A stretch of 64,000 nucleotides of DNA from Clostridia bacterium (GTDB taxonomy: Bacteria; Bacillota; Clostridia; Oscillospirales; Acutalibacteraceae): positions 1-64,000 of the forward strand of contig JAGAJB010000014.1 in NCBI GenBank assembly GCA_017626295.1. The letters are read 5' to 3'. The notes beneath the pieces were generated by a model that was given only the letters and a program-made list of their open reading frames with translations, was not told the DNA's origin and did not search any database. The translations under genes were made by a program, and so were the position numbers. This document shows, piece by piece, positions 25,111 through 33,430 of the stretch; within the stretch, counting starts at the first letter, position 1; each line of letters opens with the position of its first letter.

Positions 25111-26040
25111 TTATACCTCAAGTCCGTTTGTATCTGCATTTCCTAAAACAATGTTAAGACATTCTATTGCTGCACCGGATGCGCCTTTGCCTAAGTTATC
25201 GTAACGCGCTGTAAGAAGAATTCTTTCCTCATTTCCGAAAACGGAAACTATTATTGAATCTTTACCCGAAAGAACACCTGCGGAAATAAAACCGTTTTCG
25301 CTTAAATCATCGCAGTATGTAACAAGCGGTCCTGTATATTTGTTTTTGTATATTTCTTTTATTTTTTCTATATCGAATCCTTTTTTAAGTTCGCTTTTAA
25401 ATACGGGAACAGTTACTTCCATACCCGAATAGAAATCACCTACTACGGGGCAAAATGCAGGGGCGTTTTTAAGTCCCGATATTTTAACCATCTCTTTAAG
25501 GTGTTTGTGATTCTGAGTAAGTCCGTACTGTCTGGGCGCACCTAAAAGTTCGTCTTTCTTCTCCTTGTATTCGGCTATCATTTTTTTGCCGCCGCCACTG
25601 TAACCTGTAAGTGAAAAGCAAGAAAGATTTTCGCTGCCGTCAAGAGCGCCTGCCTCAATAAGAGGATAAATAAGGGATATAAATCCGCTTGCGTGACAAC
25701 CGGGAACGGCAATCCGCTTTGAATTCTTCACTTTTTCGCGGTGAGAAGCGGAAAGTTCGGGGAAACCGTATGCCCAATCATCAAGAGTACGGTGTGCAGT
25801 AGACGTGTCAATAACTACTGTATTTTCGTTTTCGATAAGTGAAACAGACTCTCTTGCGGCATCATCGGGTAAACACAGGAATGCAATATCCGCATTATTA
25901 AGTGCTTCCTTTCTGCAAGCAGGGTCTTTTCTTTTTTCATCGTCAAGACTTATAAGTTCAATACCCTCAAACTTTTCAAGTCTTTCATATATTCTCAAGC
26001 CTGTTGTACCGGCTTTACCGTCAATAAATATTTTCGTCAT
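25111..26040 (-). CDS. argC: N-acetyl-gamma-glutamyl-phosphate reductase, short (type 2) form
   Basis: ArgC reduces acetylglutamyl phosphate to the semialdehyde with NADPH. The 309-residue length and GKAGTTGLRIYERL start are typical of the shorter type 2 group. The catalytic cysteine is Cys115 in VPGCHASG. It lies 4 bases after argH and 3 before argJ. Confidence 0.95.
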   Translation of the reverse strand: MTKIFIDGKAGTTGLRIYERLEKFEGIELISLDDEKRKDPACRKEALNNADIAFLCLPDDAARESVSLIENENTVVIDTSTAHRTLDDWAYGFPELSASHREKVKNSKRIAVPGCHASGFISLIYPLIEAGALDGSENLSCFSLTGYSGGGKKMIAEYKEKKDELLGAPRQYGLTQNHKHLKEMVKISGLKNAPAFCPVVGDFYSGMEVTVPVFKSELKKGFDIEKIKEIYKNKYTGPLVTYCDDLSENGFISAGVLSGKDSIIVSVFGNEERILLTARYDNLGKGASGAAIECLNIVLGNADTNGLEV

Positions 26041-26044
26041 AACG

Positions 26045-27418
26045 TTATCCTTTGTTTAAAACTTTAACTCTTTCAACCTGAGTTAAAACATTCTGCGGTG
26101 CAGGACCTCCGAGAGAAGTACGGTCATTTACGCACTTGTCAAGGTTTATTGCCTCATACACACCTTCATCAAATATTTCGCAAATACCTTTGTATTCACT
26201 GAGGGGCAATGTTTCAAGAGTAAGGCCCTTTTCAATACAAAGTGCCACAAGTTCGCCCGTTGCTTTATATGCATCACGGAAAGGAAGTCCCTTACCTACA
26301 AGATAATCGGCACAGTCTGTTGCATTGATGAAACCGCCTGCGGCAGCCTTACGCATATTTTCGGTAAGCGCTGTCATAGTATCAAGCATTGGGATGAATG
26401 CGGTTAAACACATTTTCACCGTATCAAATGCATCAAAAATTGCCTCTTTATCCTCTTGCATATCTTTGTTATATGCTAAAGGTAAACCTTTCATCATTGT
26501 AAGAAGTGTTATCAAATCACCGAAAACTCTGCCCGACTTACCGCGAATCAACTCTGTAATATCAGGGTTTTTCTTCTGAGGCATAATTGATGAACCTGTT
26601 GAAAACGCATCGTCAAGTTCTATAAATTTAAATTCCCATGAACACCAAAGAACAATTTCCTCTGAAAAGCGGGAAAGGTGTACCATCAATATTGATAAAG
26701 CAGAAGCCAACTCCATACAGAAATCCCTGTCGGAAACGCCGTCAAGTGAATTCTGCATAGGTCCGTTAAAACCTAAAGCCTCGGCGGTCATTTCGCGGTC
26801 TGTATTGTATGTAGTACCTGCGAGAGCGCAAGACCCGAGGGGGCAGTAATTCATACGGTTTTCAGCATCAACTATTCGCTCTTTATCGCGAAGGAGCATT
26901 TCTGCATAAGCCATTAAATGATGGCCGAAAGTTATAGGCTGTGCTCTCTGAAGATGTGTGTAACCGGGCATAACCGCACCCGCATACTGCTCCGCTTTCT
27001 TACAAAGCACATCAATAAGTTCCGTAAGTTGATTAAGTACATCATCACACTCGAGACGCAGGTAAAGTCTTATATCAAGTGCAACCTGGTCATTTCGGCT
27101 TCGTGCTGTGTGAAGTCTTTTTCCCGCCGCGCCTATACGCGAAGTCAATTCACCCTCAACAAAAGTATGAATATCCTCGGCATTGGGGTCAATAAGCAAC
27201 GTACCTGCTTCAATTTCAGTCTTGATATTATTGAGTCCCTCGACAATAAGTCCAAGGTCATCACTTGAAATAATACCTTGTGTGCAAAGCATAGTTGCGT
27301 GAGCAATACTGCCGTCAATATCTTCTTTGTACATACGGCTGTCAAATTTTATTGATGAGTTGAAGTCATTGGTTTTAGGGTCGATTTCTTTTGAAAATCT
27401 GCCTTTCCAGAGTTGCAT
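26045..27418 (-). CDS. argH: Argininosuccinate lyase
   Basis: ArgH splits argininosuccinate to arginine and fumarate. The 457-residue protein has the HTARSRNDQVALD segment and the superfamily signature GSSIMPQKKNPD with the catalytic serine. The ATG at 27418 follows AGGAG and begins the conserved LWKGRFSKE; an upstream in-frame ATG at 27454 has no such site. An 80-base gap with a hairpin separates it from argG. Confidence 0.96.
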   Translation of the reverse strand: MQLWKGRFSKEIDPKTNDFNSSIKFDSRMYKEDIDGSIAHATMLCTQGIISSDDLGLIVEGLNNIKTEIEAGTLLIDPNAEDIHTFVEGELTSRIGAAGKRLHTARSRNDQVALDIRLYLRLECDDVLNQLTELIDVLCKKAEQYAGAVMPGYTHLQRAQPITFGHHLMAYAEMLLRDKERIVDAENRMNYCPLGSCALAGTTYNTDREMTAEALGFNGPMQNSLDGVSDRDFCMELASALSILMVHLSRFSEEIVLWCSWEFKFIELDDAFSTGSSIMPQKKNPDITELIRGKSGRVFGDLITLLTMMKGLPLAYNKDMQEDKEAIFDAFDTVKMCLTAFIPMLDTMTALTENMRKAAAGGFINATDCADYLVGKGLPFRDAYKATGELVALCIEKGLTLETLPLSEYKGICEIFDEGVYEAINLDKCVNDRTSLGGPAPQNVLTQVERVKVLNKG

Positions 27419-27453
27419 AACATTATATCTCCTATAGTGAAATAAACACAACA

Positions 27454-27480
27454 CGACAAAGGCGGAATATACCTTTGTCG
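27454..27480. promoter_or_regulatory. Intercistronic hairpin between argG and argH
   Basis: CGACAAAGG and CCTTTGTCG form a perfect 9-pair stem with a 9-base loop, with partial extension outside. No U-run follows on the minus strand, so it is more likely an mRNA stabiliser or processing site than a terminator. Confidence 0.6.
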
Positions 27481-27498
27481 CAGTGTTTTATATCAGAA

Positions 27499-28734
27499 TC
27501 AGTTTTCTTCGTTTCTCTGTTTATCGAGAAGAGCCTTAACCTTTATTGAAAGACCGAAGAGGTTAATGAAACCTGCAGAATCCTGCTGGTTGTATGCACC
27601 GCCGTCATCACCGAATGATGCAACGTTTTCATCATAAAGTGAATAGGGTGATGTGATACCTGCGTTGATGATATTACCCTTATAAAGTTTAAGTTTAACA
27701 TCACCTGTAACAGTTTCCTGAGTCTTATCAACAAATGCTGAAAGTGCTTCACGAAGAGGTGTGAACCAAAGTCCGTTATAAACAACTTCACCGAATTTCT
27801 GTGCTACAAGTTTTTTGTAGTGTGATGTGTCACGGTCAAGAGTAATCATTTCAAGAAGTTCGTGTGCTTTGTAGAGAATTGCACCGCCGGGAGTTTCGTA
27901 AACGCCACGGCTCTTCATACCAACAAGTCTGTTTTCAACAATATCAAGAAGACCTATACCGTTTGCGCCGCCGAGTTCGTTGAGTTTTTCAACAATTGCA
28001 AGACCGCCCATTTCAACGCCGTCAATAGCAGTGGGAACACCCTTTTCAAAGTGAATTGTTACATATGTGGGTTCATCGGGAGCCTGCTCGGGAGAAACGC
28101 CCATTTCAAGGAAGCCTTCCTTGTTGTAAAGAGGCTCGTTTGCAGGGTCTTCAAGGTCAAGACCTTCGTGTGAAAGGTGCCATACGTTTTTATCTTTTGA
28201 GTAGTTGGTTTCACGGTTGATTTTAAGAGGAATGTTGTGTGCTTCAGCATAAGCGATTTCTTCCTCACGGGATTTAATATCCCACTCTCTCCAAGGAGCG
28301 ATAATAGCCATTTCGGGAGCAAAAGCCTTAAGAGTCAATTCAAAACGAACCTGGTCATTACCTTTACCTGTACAACCGTGGCAGATAGCATCTGCACCCT
28401 CTTTAATTGCGATTTCTGCAAGACCTTTAGCAATGCAGGGACGTGCGTGAGATGTACCGAGAAGATACTGCTCGTATTCAGCACCTGCTTTAAGGCAAGG
28501 CCAGATGTATTCTTCAACATATTCTTCTTTTAAATCGAGAATGTAAAGTTTTGAAGCACCTGTTGCAATTGCCTTTTCCTCAAGGCCGTCAAGTTCTGTA
28601 CCCTGTCCGACGTCACCGGAAACAGCAATAACTTCACAGTTGTTGTAGTTTTCCTTAAGCCAAGGAATGATAATTGATGTGTCAAGTCCGCCCGAGTAAG
28701 CGAGAACTACTTTTTTAATGTCTTTCTTATCCAT
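27499..28734 (-). CDS. argG: Argininosuccinate synthase
   Basis: ArgG joins citrulline and aspartate with ATP. The 411-residue protein has the ATP pyrophosphatase P-loop [11 protein letters not shown] (residues 10-20), [11 protein letters not shown], and [12 protein letters not shown]. It is the first gene of the seven-gene arg operon argGHCJBDF. The ATG follows GGAGGAAATACAGTT, and the upstream region carries a good promoter overlapped by palindromes, pointing to arginine-responsive control. Confidence 0.97.
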   Translation of the reverse strand: MDKKDIKKVVLAYSGGLDTSIIIPWLKENYNNCEVIAVSGDVGQGTELDGLEEKAIATGASKLYILDLKEEYVEEYIWPCLKAGAEYEQYLLGTSHARPCIAKGLAEIAIKEGADAICHGCTGKGNDQVRFELTLKAFAPEMAIIAPWREWDIKSREEEIAYAEAHNIPLKINRETNYSKDKNVWHLSHEGLDLEDPANEPLYNKEGFLEMGVSPEQAPDEPTYVTIHFEKGVPTAIDGVEMGGLAIVEKLNELGGANGIGLLDIVENRLVGMKSRGVYETPGGAILYKAHELLEMITLDRDTSHYKKLVAQKFGEVVYNGLWFTPLREALSAFVDKTQETVTGDVKLKLYKGNIINAGITSPYSLYDENVASFGDDGGAYNQQDSAGFINLFGLSIKVKALLDKQRNEEN

Positions 28735-28780
28735 AACTGTATTTCCTCCAAAAACAAGATTTATTTGTCTTGTGCAAAAA

Positions 28781-28828
28781 TATTCATTCGATATGCATAG
28801 TTATACACCTTTGTATAAAAAAAGTCAA
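28781..28828 (-). promoter_or_regulatory. argG promoter with overlapping operator-like palindromes
   Basis: On the minus strand, TTGACT (28828-28823) and TATAAC (28805-28800) are 17 bases apart. The spacer and -10 box are covered by the palindrome TTATACAAAGGTGTATAA (28818-28801). A second imperfect palindrome, TATGCATATCGAATGAATA (28799-28781), follows at once, with half-sites resembling ARG boxes. An ArgR-type repressor bound here would block polymerase. The repressor gene is not in the window. Confidence 0.65.
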
Positions 28829-28922
28829 TACTTTTCAATAAATTATTTCAGTTATTAAAATTTTCGCTGATTTGCCGTAAAACCTAATGAAAACCTCGAT
28901 TATTTTGTGTATTTTTGTGATA

Positions 28923-28940
28923 TTTTACACCTTTGTAACA
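28923..28940. promoter_or_regulatory. Upstream copy of the argG operator core
   Basis: The sequence TTTTACACCTTTGTAACA repeats the ACACCTTTGT core found at 28805-28814 and is palindromic (TTACA...TGTAA). It lies 122 bases from the promoter copy. Confidence 0.45.
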
Positions 28941-29000
28941 AAAATTACAACATTTTACACCGTAAATATTTATGCAATATAATTGTATATATGTAAAAAA

Positions 29001-29019
29001 TATGCATTTCCAGTGAATA
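29001..29019. promoter_or_regulatory. ARG-box-like site near the far end of the argG upstream region
   Basis: TATGCATTTCCAGTGAATA resembles the TATGCATATCGAATGAATA palindrome next to the argG -10 box, in opposite orientation and about 220 bases away. The rest of the 28829-29000 interval is AT-rich without a reading frame. Confidence 0.4.
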
Positions 29020-29020
29020 A

Positions 29021-29047
29021 AAAACGGCACCCGAAGGCGCCGTTTTA
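29021..29047 (-). terminator. Terminator of the secreted metallophosphoesterase gene
   Basis: On the minus strand ACGGCGCC and GGTGCCGT pair (one G-U) around a TTCG tetraloop closed by C-G, followed by TTTTTT. Confidence 0.85.
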
Positions 29048-29059
29048 GCTTTTCACTGA

Positions 29060-30235
29060 TTATTCAATTACAATGCCGCCGAGAAGATTACGGAAAACAT
29101 TCATAAACATTGCAAAGAATTTTTCAAAATAATAGAAGAATGTATACTCAAATTCACTTCTGTCATTACCTAAACCTGAGCCCTCATCCTGTGCAAGTTC
29201 ATTTGATGTTAAGCAGTATGTTGAATACTCCCAAGGATTCTCTTCGTTGATTTCAATTACACGAGCACCTTGGATAAGGTTGTTGTAATATGAAGAAAAT
29301 GTGCAACCGGGTGTCTGAATAAGGTCAATGCCGTCAACATCAGCAATAAAGTTATTAACGTGGTCGTGACCTACAACTACACCGAGAACGTCGCCGCCCT
29401 CCTGCATTGCTGCCCACTGGCCGTCATTACCGTAACTGGGGCAGGATTTCTCGAAGAGATAACCGCCGTAAGCGTTAACATCGGGAATAAATGTGTGGCT
29501 TGTGCCGTCCTGGAAGTTAATGGTAAGGTCGCCCATATTAACGTCGGAAGGAACAAAAATCTTTTCGCAGGGTTCCTGAGGAATAATGTGCTGGAAAGCG
29601 ATGGAGGGAACAAGTTCGCCGCCGTTTTCTGCTGTCATTTCATCACGAACTGTGTTGTACCATTCGATCTGGTCTTCACGAACCCAGTCATAACCGAGCC
29701 ATTCGCCGTGTGAATCGTAAACATAGTCGCCGCAGTCGAACATCCAGAGGTTAAATGCTACCTTAGAGCCGTCACTTGAAAGAACGGGAAGGTTATGAGT
29801 ACCTGCACCGTGAAGTGCGGGGTCAGCATCATAAACAAGACTGCCGTCATAAGACATATATTTTTCGATTATTTCGTCTCTTGTAAGACCGCCTGATGAC
29901 TCTTCATCGTGGTTACCTAATACTGCAGTATAGGGAACGCCTGTTCTGTCGAGGGCATTGAACACATCATCAAAAGCCTCGGGTTCTTCTGTATTGATGT
30001 TATCACCGCAAAGAACAATTACGTCGGGCTGAGCGAATTCAACAGACTCATAGATAAACGTAATCATATCGTCGGGAACAGGGTAGCCTGTCTGAATATC
30101 CGCAAGAACGAGAATTTTGAAGTTTCCGTTCTCATCGAATTGAAGTTTTGCTTCATCTTTGTAACTTGCGAAACCTACATTTACAAGTGAAACGAGCATT
30201 ACTGCTGCAAGAAAGACAGATAAAATCTTCTTCAT
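29060..30235 (-). CDS. Secreted calcineurin-like metallophosphoesterase
   Basis: The 391-residue protein has a clear signal peptide (MKKILSVFLAAVMLVSLV, cleavage near GFAS). Metal-binding motifs follow: LADIQTG, LCGDNIN, LGNHDEE, FQHIIP and GHDHVNN. As in the protein at 19433, the first motif has Gln instead of His. The C-terminus ends with an amphipathic, aromatic-rich stretch (FFYYFEKFFAMFMNVF) common in exported clostridial proteins and possibly membrane-associated. The ATG follows AAGGAG. It likely releases phosphate from extracellular compounds; the substrate is not evident. Confidence 0.88.
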   Translation of the reverse strand: MKKILSVFLAAVMLVSLVNVGFASYKDEAKLQFDENGNFKILVLADIQTGYPVPDDMITFIYESVEFAQPDVIVLCGDNINTEEPEAFDDVFNALDRTGVPYTAVLGNHDEESSGGLTRDEIIEKYMSYDGSLVYDADPALHGAGTHNLPVLSSDGSKVAFNLWMFDCGDYVYDSHGEWLGYDWVREDQIEWYNTVRDEMTAENGGELVPSIAFQHIIPQEPCEKIFVPSDVNMGDLTINFQDGTSHTFIPDVNAYGGYLFEKSCPSYGNDGQWAAMQEGGDVLGVVVGHDHVNNFIADVDGIDLIQTPGCTFSSYYNNLIQGARVIEINEENPWEYSTYCLTSNELAQDEGSGLGNDRSEFEYTFFYYFEKFFAMFMNVFRNLLGGIVIE

Positions 30236-30276
30236 AAATACTTCTCCTTATACAAATTGTAATTTTTGATGGGAAT

Positions 30277-30305
30277 ATTATACAACTCAAATCTTATTTT
30301 GTCAA
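30277..30305 (-). promoter_or_regulatory. Perfect-consensus promoter overlapping the murD stop codon
   Basis: On the minus strand TTGACA (30305-30300) and TATAAT (30282-30277) are 17 bases apart. The -35 box is made of the last Leu-Thr codons of murD, just before its stop. It would drive the metallophosphoesterase gene strongly. Confidence 0.85.
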
Positions 30306-31607
30306 TTCTGCAATAAGTGATTTGTAATGTTTGCCCTTTTCCTCAAAGTTTTTATAGTAATTATAACTGGCAGCAGCAGGTGAGAACAAACAGGATTTAC
30401 CTTTTTCGGTACATTCATCAGCAGATTTTACCGCGTCAGCCATATCTTTTGCACAAACCATATTTTTTGTGCAACCCTGTTTTTTAAGTTCCTCAATTAT
30501 GGTGTGACCTGTTTCGGGCAAGCCGATAAGGTTATTTACACTGTTTGATTTAAGAAATTCAATAAAATCTGTGTAATCTATTCCTCTGTCAAGACCGCCG
30601 AATATATGTGTATCTACATTTCCGATAGCCTTAACCGCACCCATAACCGCTGTGGGAATCGTCGCAATACTGTCGTTATAATAAGTCACACCGTTAACAA
30701 CGCCCACATATTCCATTCTGTGCTCTATTCCGCCGAAGTTCTTTATGGCAAGTTTTGCGGCTTCGTCGCTTACGCCGAAAACCCTTGCAGCCGCCAAGGC
30801 ATACGCAATATCCTGTCGGTTATGTTCACCCTTAAGGTGTTCTGTTGAGTTCCAGAGTTCATTTATGAAAGCGTCATTTTCAGCATCCGTAAACGTAACG
30901 GGTGCGGGTATACCCTTTACTGTTTCGTCCCAATTGACAACACCCTCAAGATTCTGCTCGGGATTATATATCAGAACATCGTCTTTTTGCTGATGAAGGG
31001 CAATGTTAAGTTTTGCACCTACATAGCCTTTGAACCCTGTTTTATAGTGGTCAAGATGTTCTTCGTAAATATTGACAATTACCGCAACGTGAGGCGAAGC
31101 GGTTGTAAATTCAAGTTGATGTGATGACATCTCAATAACTGCCACAAGGTCTTTACCCTCGTCCGCTTTTTCAAAAACAGGCACACCGATATTACCGATA
31201 AGGCAGGTATTAACACCGCCCGCTTTGAGCATTTCGTAAATAAGGGTTGATGTTGTAGTTTTACCCTTTGAGCCTGTGATGCCTACAACCGTAGGCTCGC
31301 AGAAACGAAGAAACATATCTGTCTGACAGGTAATTTCGGTAGTTTCGGGGTACATATTATCCTCAAGAAATGCAATACCCGGGCTTTTAAAAACAATATC
31401 AAAATCGCCCAAGCATTTAAGATAATCATCACCGTAAATAATATTAACATTACTGTCGTCAATTTCAGGCTTGTTTTTATCACCTATTGAAAGCGTTTTT
31501 TCAGGTAAATGCTTTCTTATATAATTGTAAGTTGATTTACCCTCTCTTCCGAAACCGAGAATGAGAATCTTTTTATCTTTTATATACTCAATTATTCGTG
31601 ACATCAT
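30294..31607 (-). CDS. murD: UDP-N-acetylmuramoyl-L-alanine:D-glutamate ligase
   Basis: MurD adds D-glutamate to the peptidoglycan precursor in the cytoplasm. The 437-residue protein has the N-terminal ILGFGREGKST fold, the ATP loop VVGITGSKGKTTT (about residues 106-118), NIYEEHLDHY, GEHNRQDIAYALA and the C-terminal FGGLDRGIDY domain. It stands alone rather than in a division-cell wall cluster. Either of two adjacent ATG codons (31607, 31604) could be used behind GGAGTG. Confidence 0.93.
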   Translation of the reverse strand: MMSRIIEYIKDKKILILGFGREGKSTYNYIRKHLPEKTLSIGDKNKPEIDDSNVNIIYGDDYLKCLGDFDIVFKSPGIAFLEDNMYPETTEITCQTDMFLRFCEPTVVGITGSKGKTTTSTLIYEMLKAGGVNTCLIGNIGVPVFEKADEGKDLVAVIEMSSHQLEFTTASPHVAVIVNIYEEHLDHYKTGFKGYVGAKLNIALHQQKDDVLIYNPEQNLEGVVNWDETVKGIPAPVTFTDAENDAFINELWNSTEHLKGEHNRQDIAYALAAARVFGVSDEAAKLAIKNFGGIEHRMEYVGVVNGVTYYNDSIATIPTAVMGAVKAIGNVDTHIFGGLDRGIDYTDFIEFLKSNSVNNLIGLPETGHTIIEELKKQGCTKNMVCAKDMADAVKSADECTEKGKSCLFSPAAASYNYYKNFEEKGKHYKSLIAELTK

Positions 31608-31640
31608 AGTACACTCCGTTACCGTTTTTTTAATATTAAC

Positions 31641-31669
31641 AATATATCATAAAACCATTTCTATAACAA
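31641..31669 (-). promoter_or_regulatory. Candidate murD promoter
   Basis: On the minus strand TTGTTA (31669-31664) and TATATT (31646-31641) are 17 bases apart and lie 34 bases upstream of the start. Confidence 0.5.
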
Positions 31670-31686
31670 GGATTTTTCAAAAAGAC

Positions 31687-31715
31687 TTGAATAAATGTGT
31701 TTATTTGTATATAAT
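31687..31715 (+). promoter_or_regulatory. Promoter of the Fe-S assembly/sugar operon
   Basis: TTGAAT (31687-31692) and TATAAT (31710-31715) are 17 bases apart, 54 bases upstream of the SufC-like gene. It diverges from the murD promoter. Confidence 0.75.
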
Positions 31716-31768
31716 CTAAAATTGAATAACTATATAATAGTTAAATATAATTATTTCCGGAGAAATTT

Positions 31769-32485
31769 ATGCTCAAACTAAAAAATATTTCATTTAATGT
31801 TGCCGACGAAAAAGGCGAAAAAGATATTATAACCGATGTTTCGCTCACCCTTGAGGACGGCAAATTTCTTGTTATAACAGGACCCAACGGCGGCGGCAAA
31901 TCCACTTTAGCAAAACTTATAATGGGTATCGAAAAACCCACAGGCGGTAAGATACTCTGGAACGGTACTGATATTACCGATATGTCCATTACAGACCGTG
32001 CAAAACTCGGTATCGGTTACGCTTTCCAGCAACCGCCACGCTTCAAAGGTCTTTCCGTGCGTGACCTGCTCAGCCTCGCCCACGGCAGTGACCTTCCCGA
32101 AGACCAATGCTGTGCATATCTTACACAGGTCGGACTTTGCTCTAAAGATTATCTCAACCGTCAGGTTGACTCTTCCCTCTCGGGCGGTGAAATAAAAAGA
32201 ATAGAAATTGCAACCCTTATGGCAAGGGATTTAAGCCTTGCAATTTACGACGAGCCCGAGGCAGGCATTGACCTTTGGAGTTTCAATATGCTTGTTGAAA
32301 GTTTCAAAGCAATTACAAAAACCCGTAAAGAGAGTATGGTTATAATTTCCCATCAGGAGCGAATTATGAGAATCGCTGATGAAATTGCAATTATAGCAAA
32401 CGGCGTGGTTAAAAAGCACGGACCTACTGAGGAAGTTTTCCCCGAACTCATGGCAGAATTTGACAACACTTGTACATTCAGATAA
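31769..32485 (+). CDS. smsC: SufC-like ATPase of a minimal Fe-S cluster assembly system
   Basis: The 238-residue ABC-type ATPase has Walker A TGPNGGGKST (about residues 37-46), Q-loop GYAFQQPPRF, signature SLSGGEIKRIEIA and Walker B LAIYDEPEAGID. The QPPR segment after the Q-loop and the DEPEAGID form point to SufC rather than to a transporter ATPase. Its partner, a SufB/D-like scaffold, follows 12 bases later. In the family SufC powers opening of the SufB scaffold during Fe-S assembly. No sufS, sufU or sufD is present here. Confidence 0.85.
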   Translation: MLKLKNISFNVADEKGEKDIITDVSLTLEDGKFLVITGPNGGGKSTLAKLIMGIEKPTGGKILWNGTDITDMSITDRAKLGIGYAFQQPPRFKGLSVRDLLSLAHGSDLPEDQCCAYLTQVGLCSKDYLNRQVDSSLSGGEIKRIEIATLMARDLSLAIYDEPEAGIDLWSFNMLVESFKAITKTRKESMVIISHQERIMRIADEIAIIANGVVKKHGPTEEVFPELMAEFDNTCTFR

Positions 32486-32497
32486 AGGAAATACTAT

Positions 32498-33415
32498 ATG
32501 AATAAAACAGAACTTCATATGCTCGAGGCAGTTGCCGACCTTCACGGCGTACCTCAGGGCGCATACAACATAAGAAAAAACGGCAAAGGCGTTGAAAGAC
32601 AGTCAAGTGCCAACATAACCATTGAACCTAAAACGGACAAGCCCGGTATTGATATTATAGTAAAACCCGGCACAAAAAACGAAAGCGTTCACATCCCTGT
32701 TATCATAACAGAAGCAGGCGTGGAAGACCTTGTTTACAATGATTTCTTTATAGGCGATGATGCAGACGTTCTTATCGTTGCAGGTTGCGGTATTCACAAC
32801 TCAGGCGACAAAAAGAGTAAACACGACGGTATTCACCGTTTCCATATAGGTAAAAACGCTCGCATTAAGTATGTTGAAAAACATTACGGCGAGGGCGAAG
32901 GTACAGGCGAAAGAATCCTTAATCCCCAAACAGAGATTTATATGGATGAAAATTCCTTCTGTGAAATGGAGTCCGTGCAAATACGCGGTGTTGACTCCAC
33001 AAAGAGAGATACCGTTGCTAAACTTGAAAAAGGTGCAAGACTCGTTATTCTCGAAAAACTTATGACCCACGGAAAACAGATTGCCCATTCCGATATGGTT
33101 ATTGAACTCAACGGCGAAGGCGCATCTTCACAGATAATCAGCCGTTCCGTTGCAAAGGATACATCCGAGCAGGTTTTCTATCCCCGCGCAGTTGGTAACG
33201 CTGCCTGTCGCGCTCACGTTCAGTGTGACTCTATTATTATGGACGATGCAAAAATCCGTTCCATTCCCGAAATTGCCGCAAATCATTGCGATGCAAACAT
33301 TGTTCACGAAGCCGCCATCGGCAGAATTAACAATGACCAACTTCTCAAACTTCAGACAATGGGTAAAACAGAACAGGAAGCCGAAGAAATTATTATTAAC
33401 TGTTTCCTTAAATAA
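32498..33415 (+). CDS. smsB: SufB/SufD-like scaffold of a minimal Fe-S assembly system
   Basis: At 305 residues this is much shorter than SufB (about 470) and corresponds to the SufBD beta-helix core. Family features include the EIYMDENSFCEMESVQIRG strand region, SRSVAKDTS, and the C-terminal NIVHEAAIGRINNDQLLKLQ, which matches the SufB HEA...IGxI..DQLFYL motif. Paired directly with a SufC-like ATPase, it fits the two-gene SMS (SUF-like minimal) system described in archaea and anaerobic bacteria. RBS AAAGGAAA precedes the ATG. Confidence 0.82.
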   Translation: MNKTELHMLEAVADLHGVPQGAYNIRKNGKGVERQSSANITIEPKTDKPGIDIIVKPGTKNESVHIPVIITEAGVEDLVYNDFFIGDDADVLIVAGCGIHNSGDKKSKHDGIHRFHIGKNARIKYVEKHYGEGEGTGERILNPQTEIYMDENSFCEMESVQIRGVDSTKRDTVAKLEKGARLVILEKLMTHGKQIAHSDMVIELNGEGASSQIISRSVAKDTSEQVFYPRAVGNAACRAHVQCDSIIMDDAKIRSIPEIAANHCDANIVHEAAIGRINNDQLLKLQTMGKTEQEAEEIIINCFLK

Positions 33416-33430
33416 TTAGGAGTGATTATT

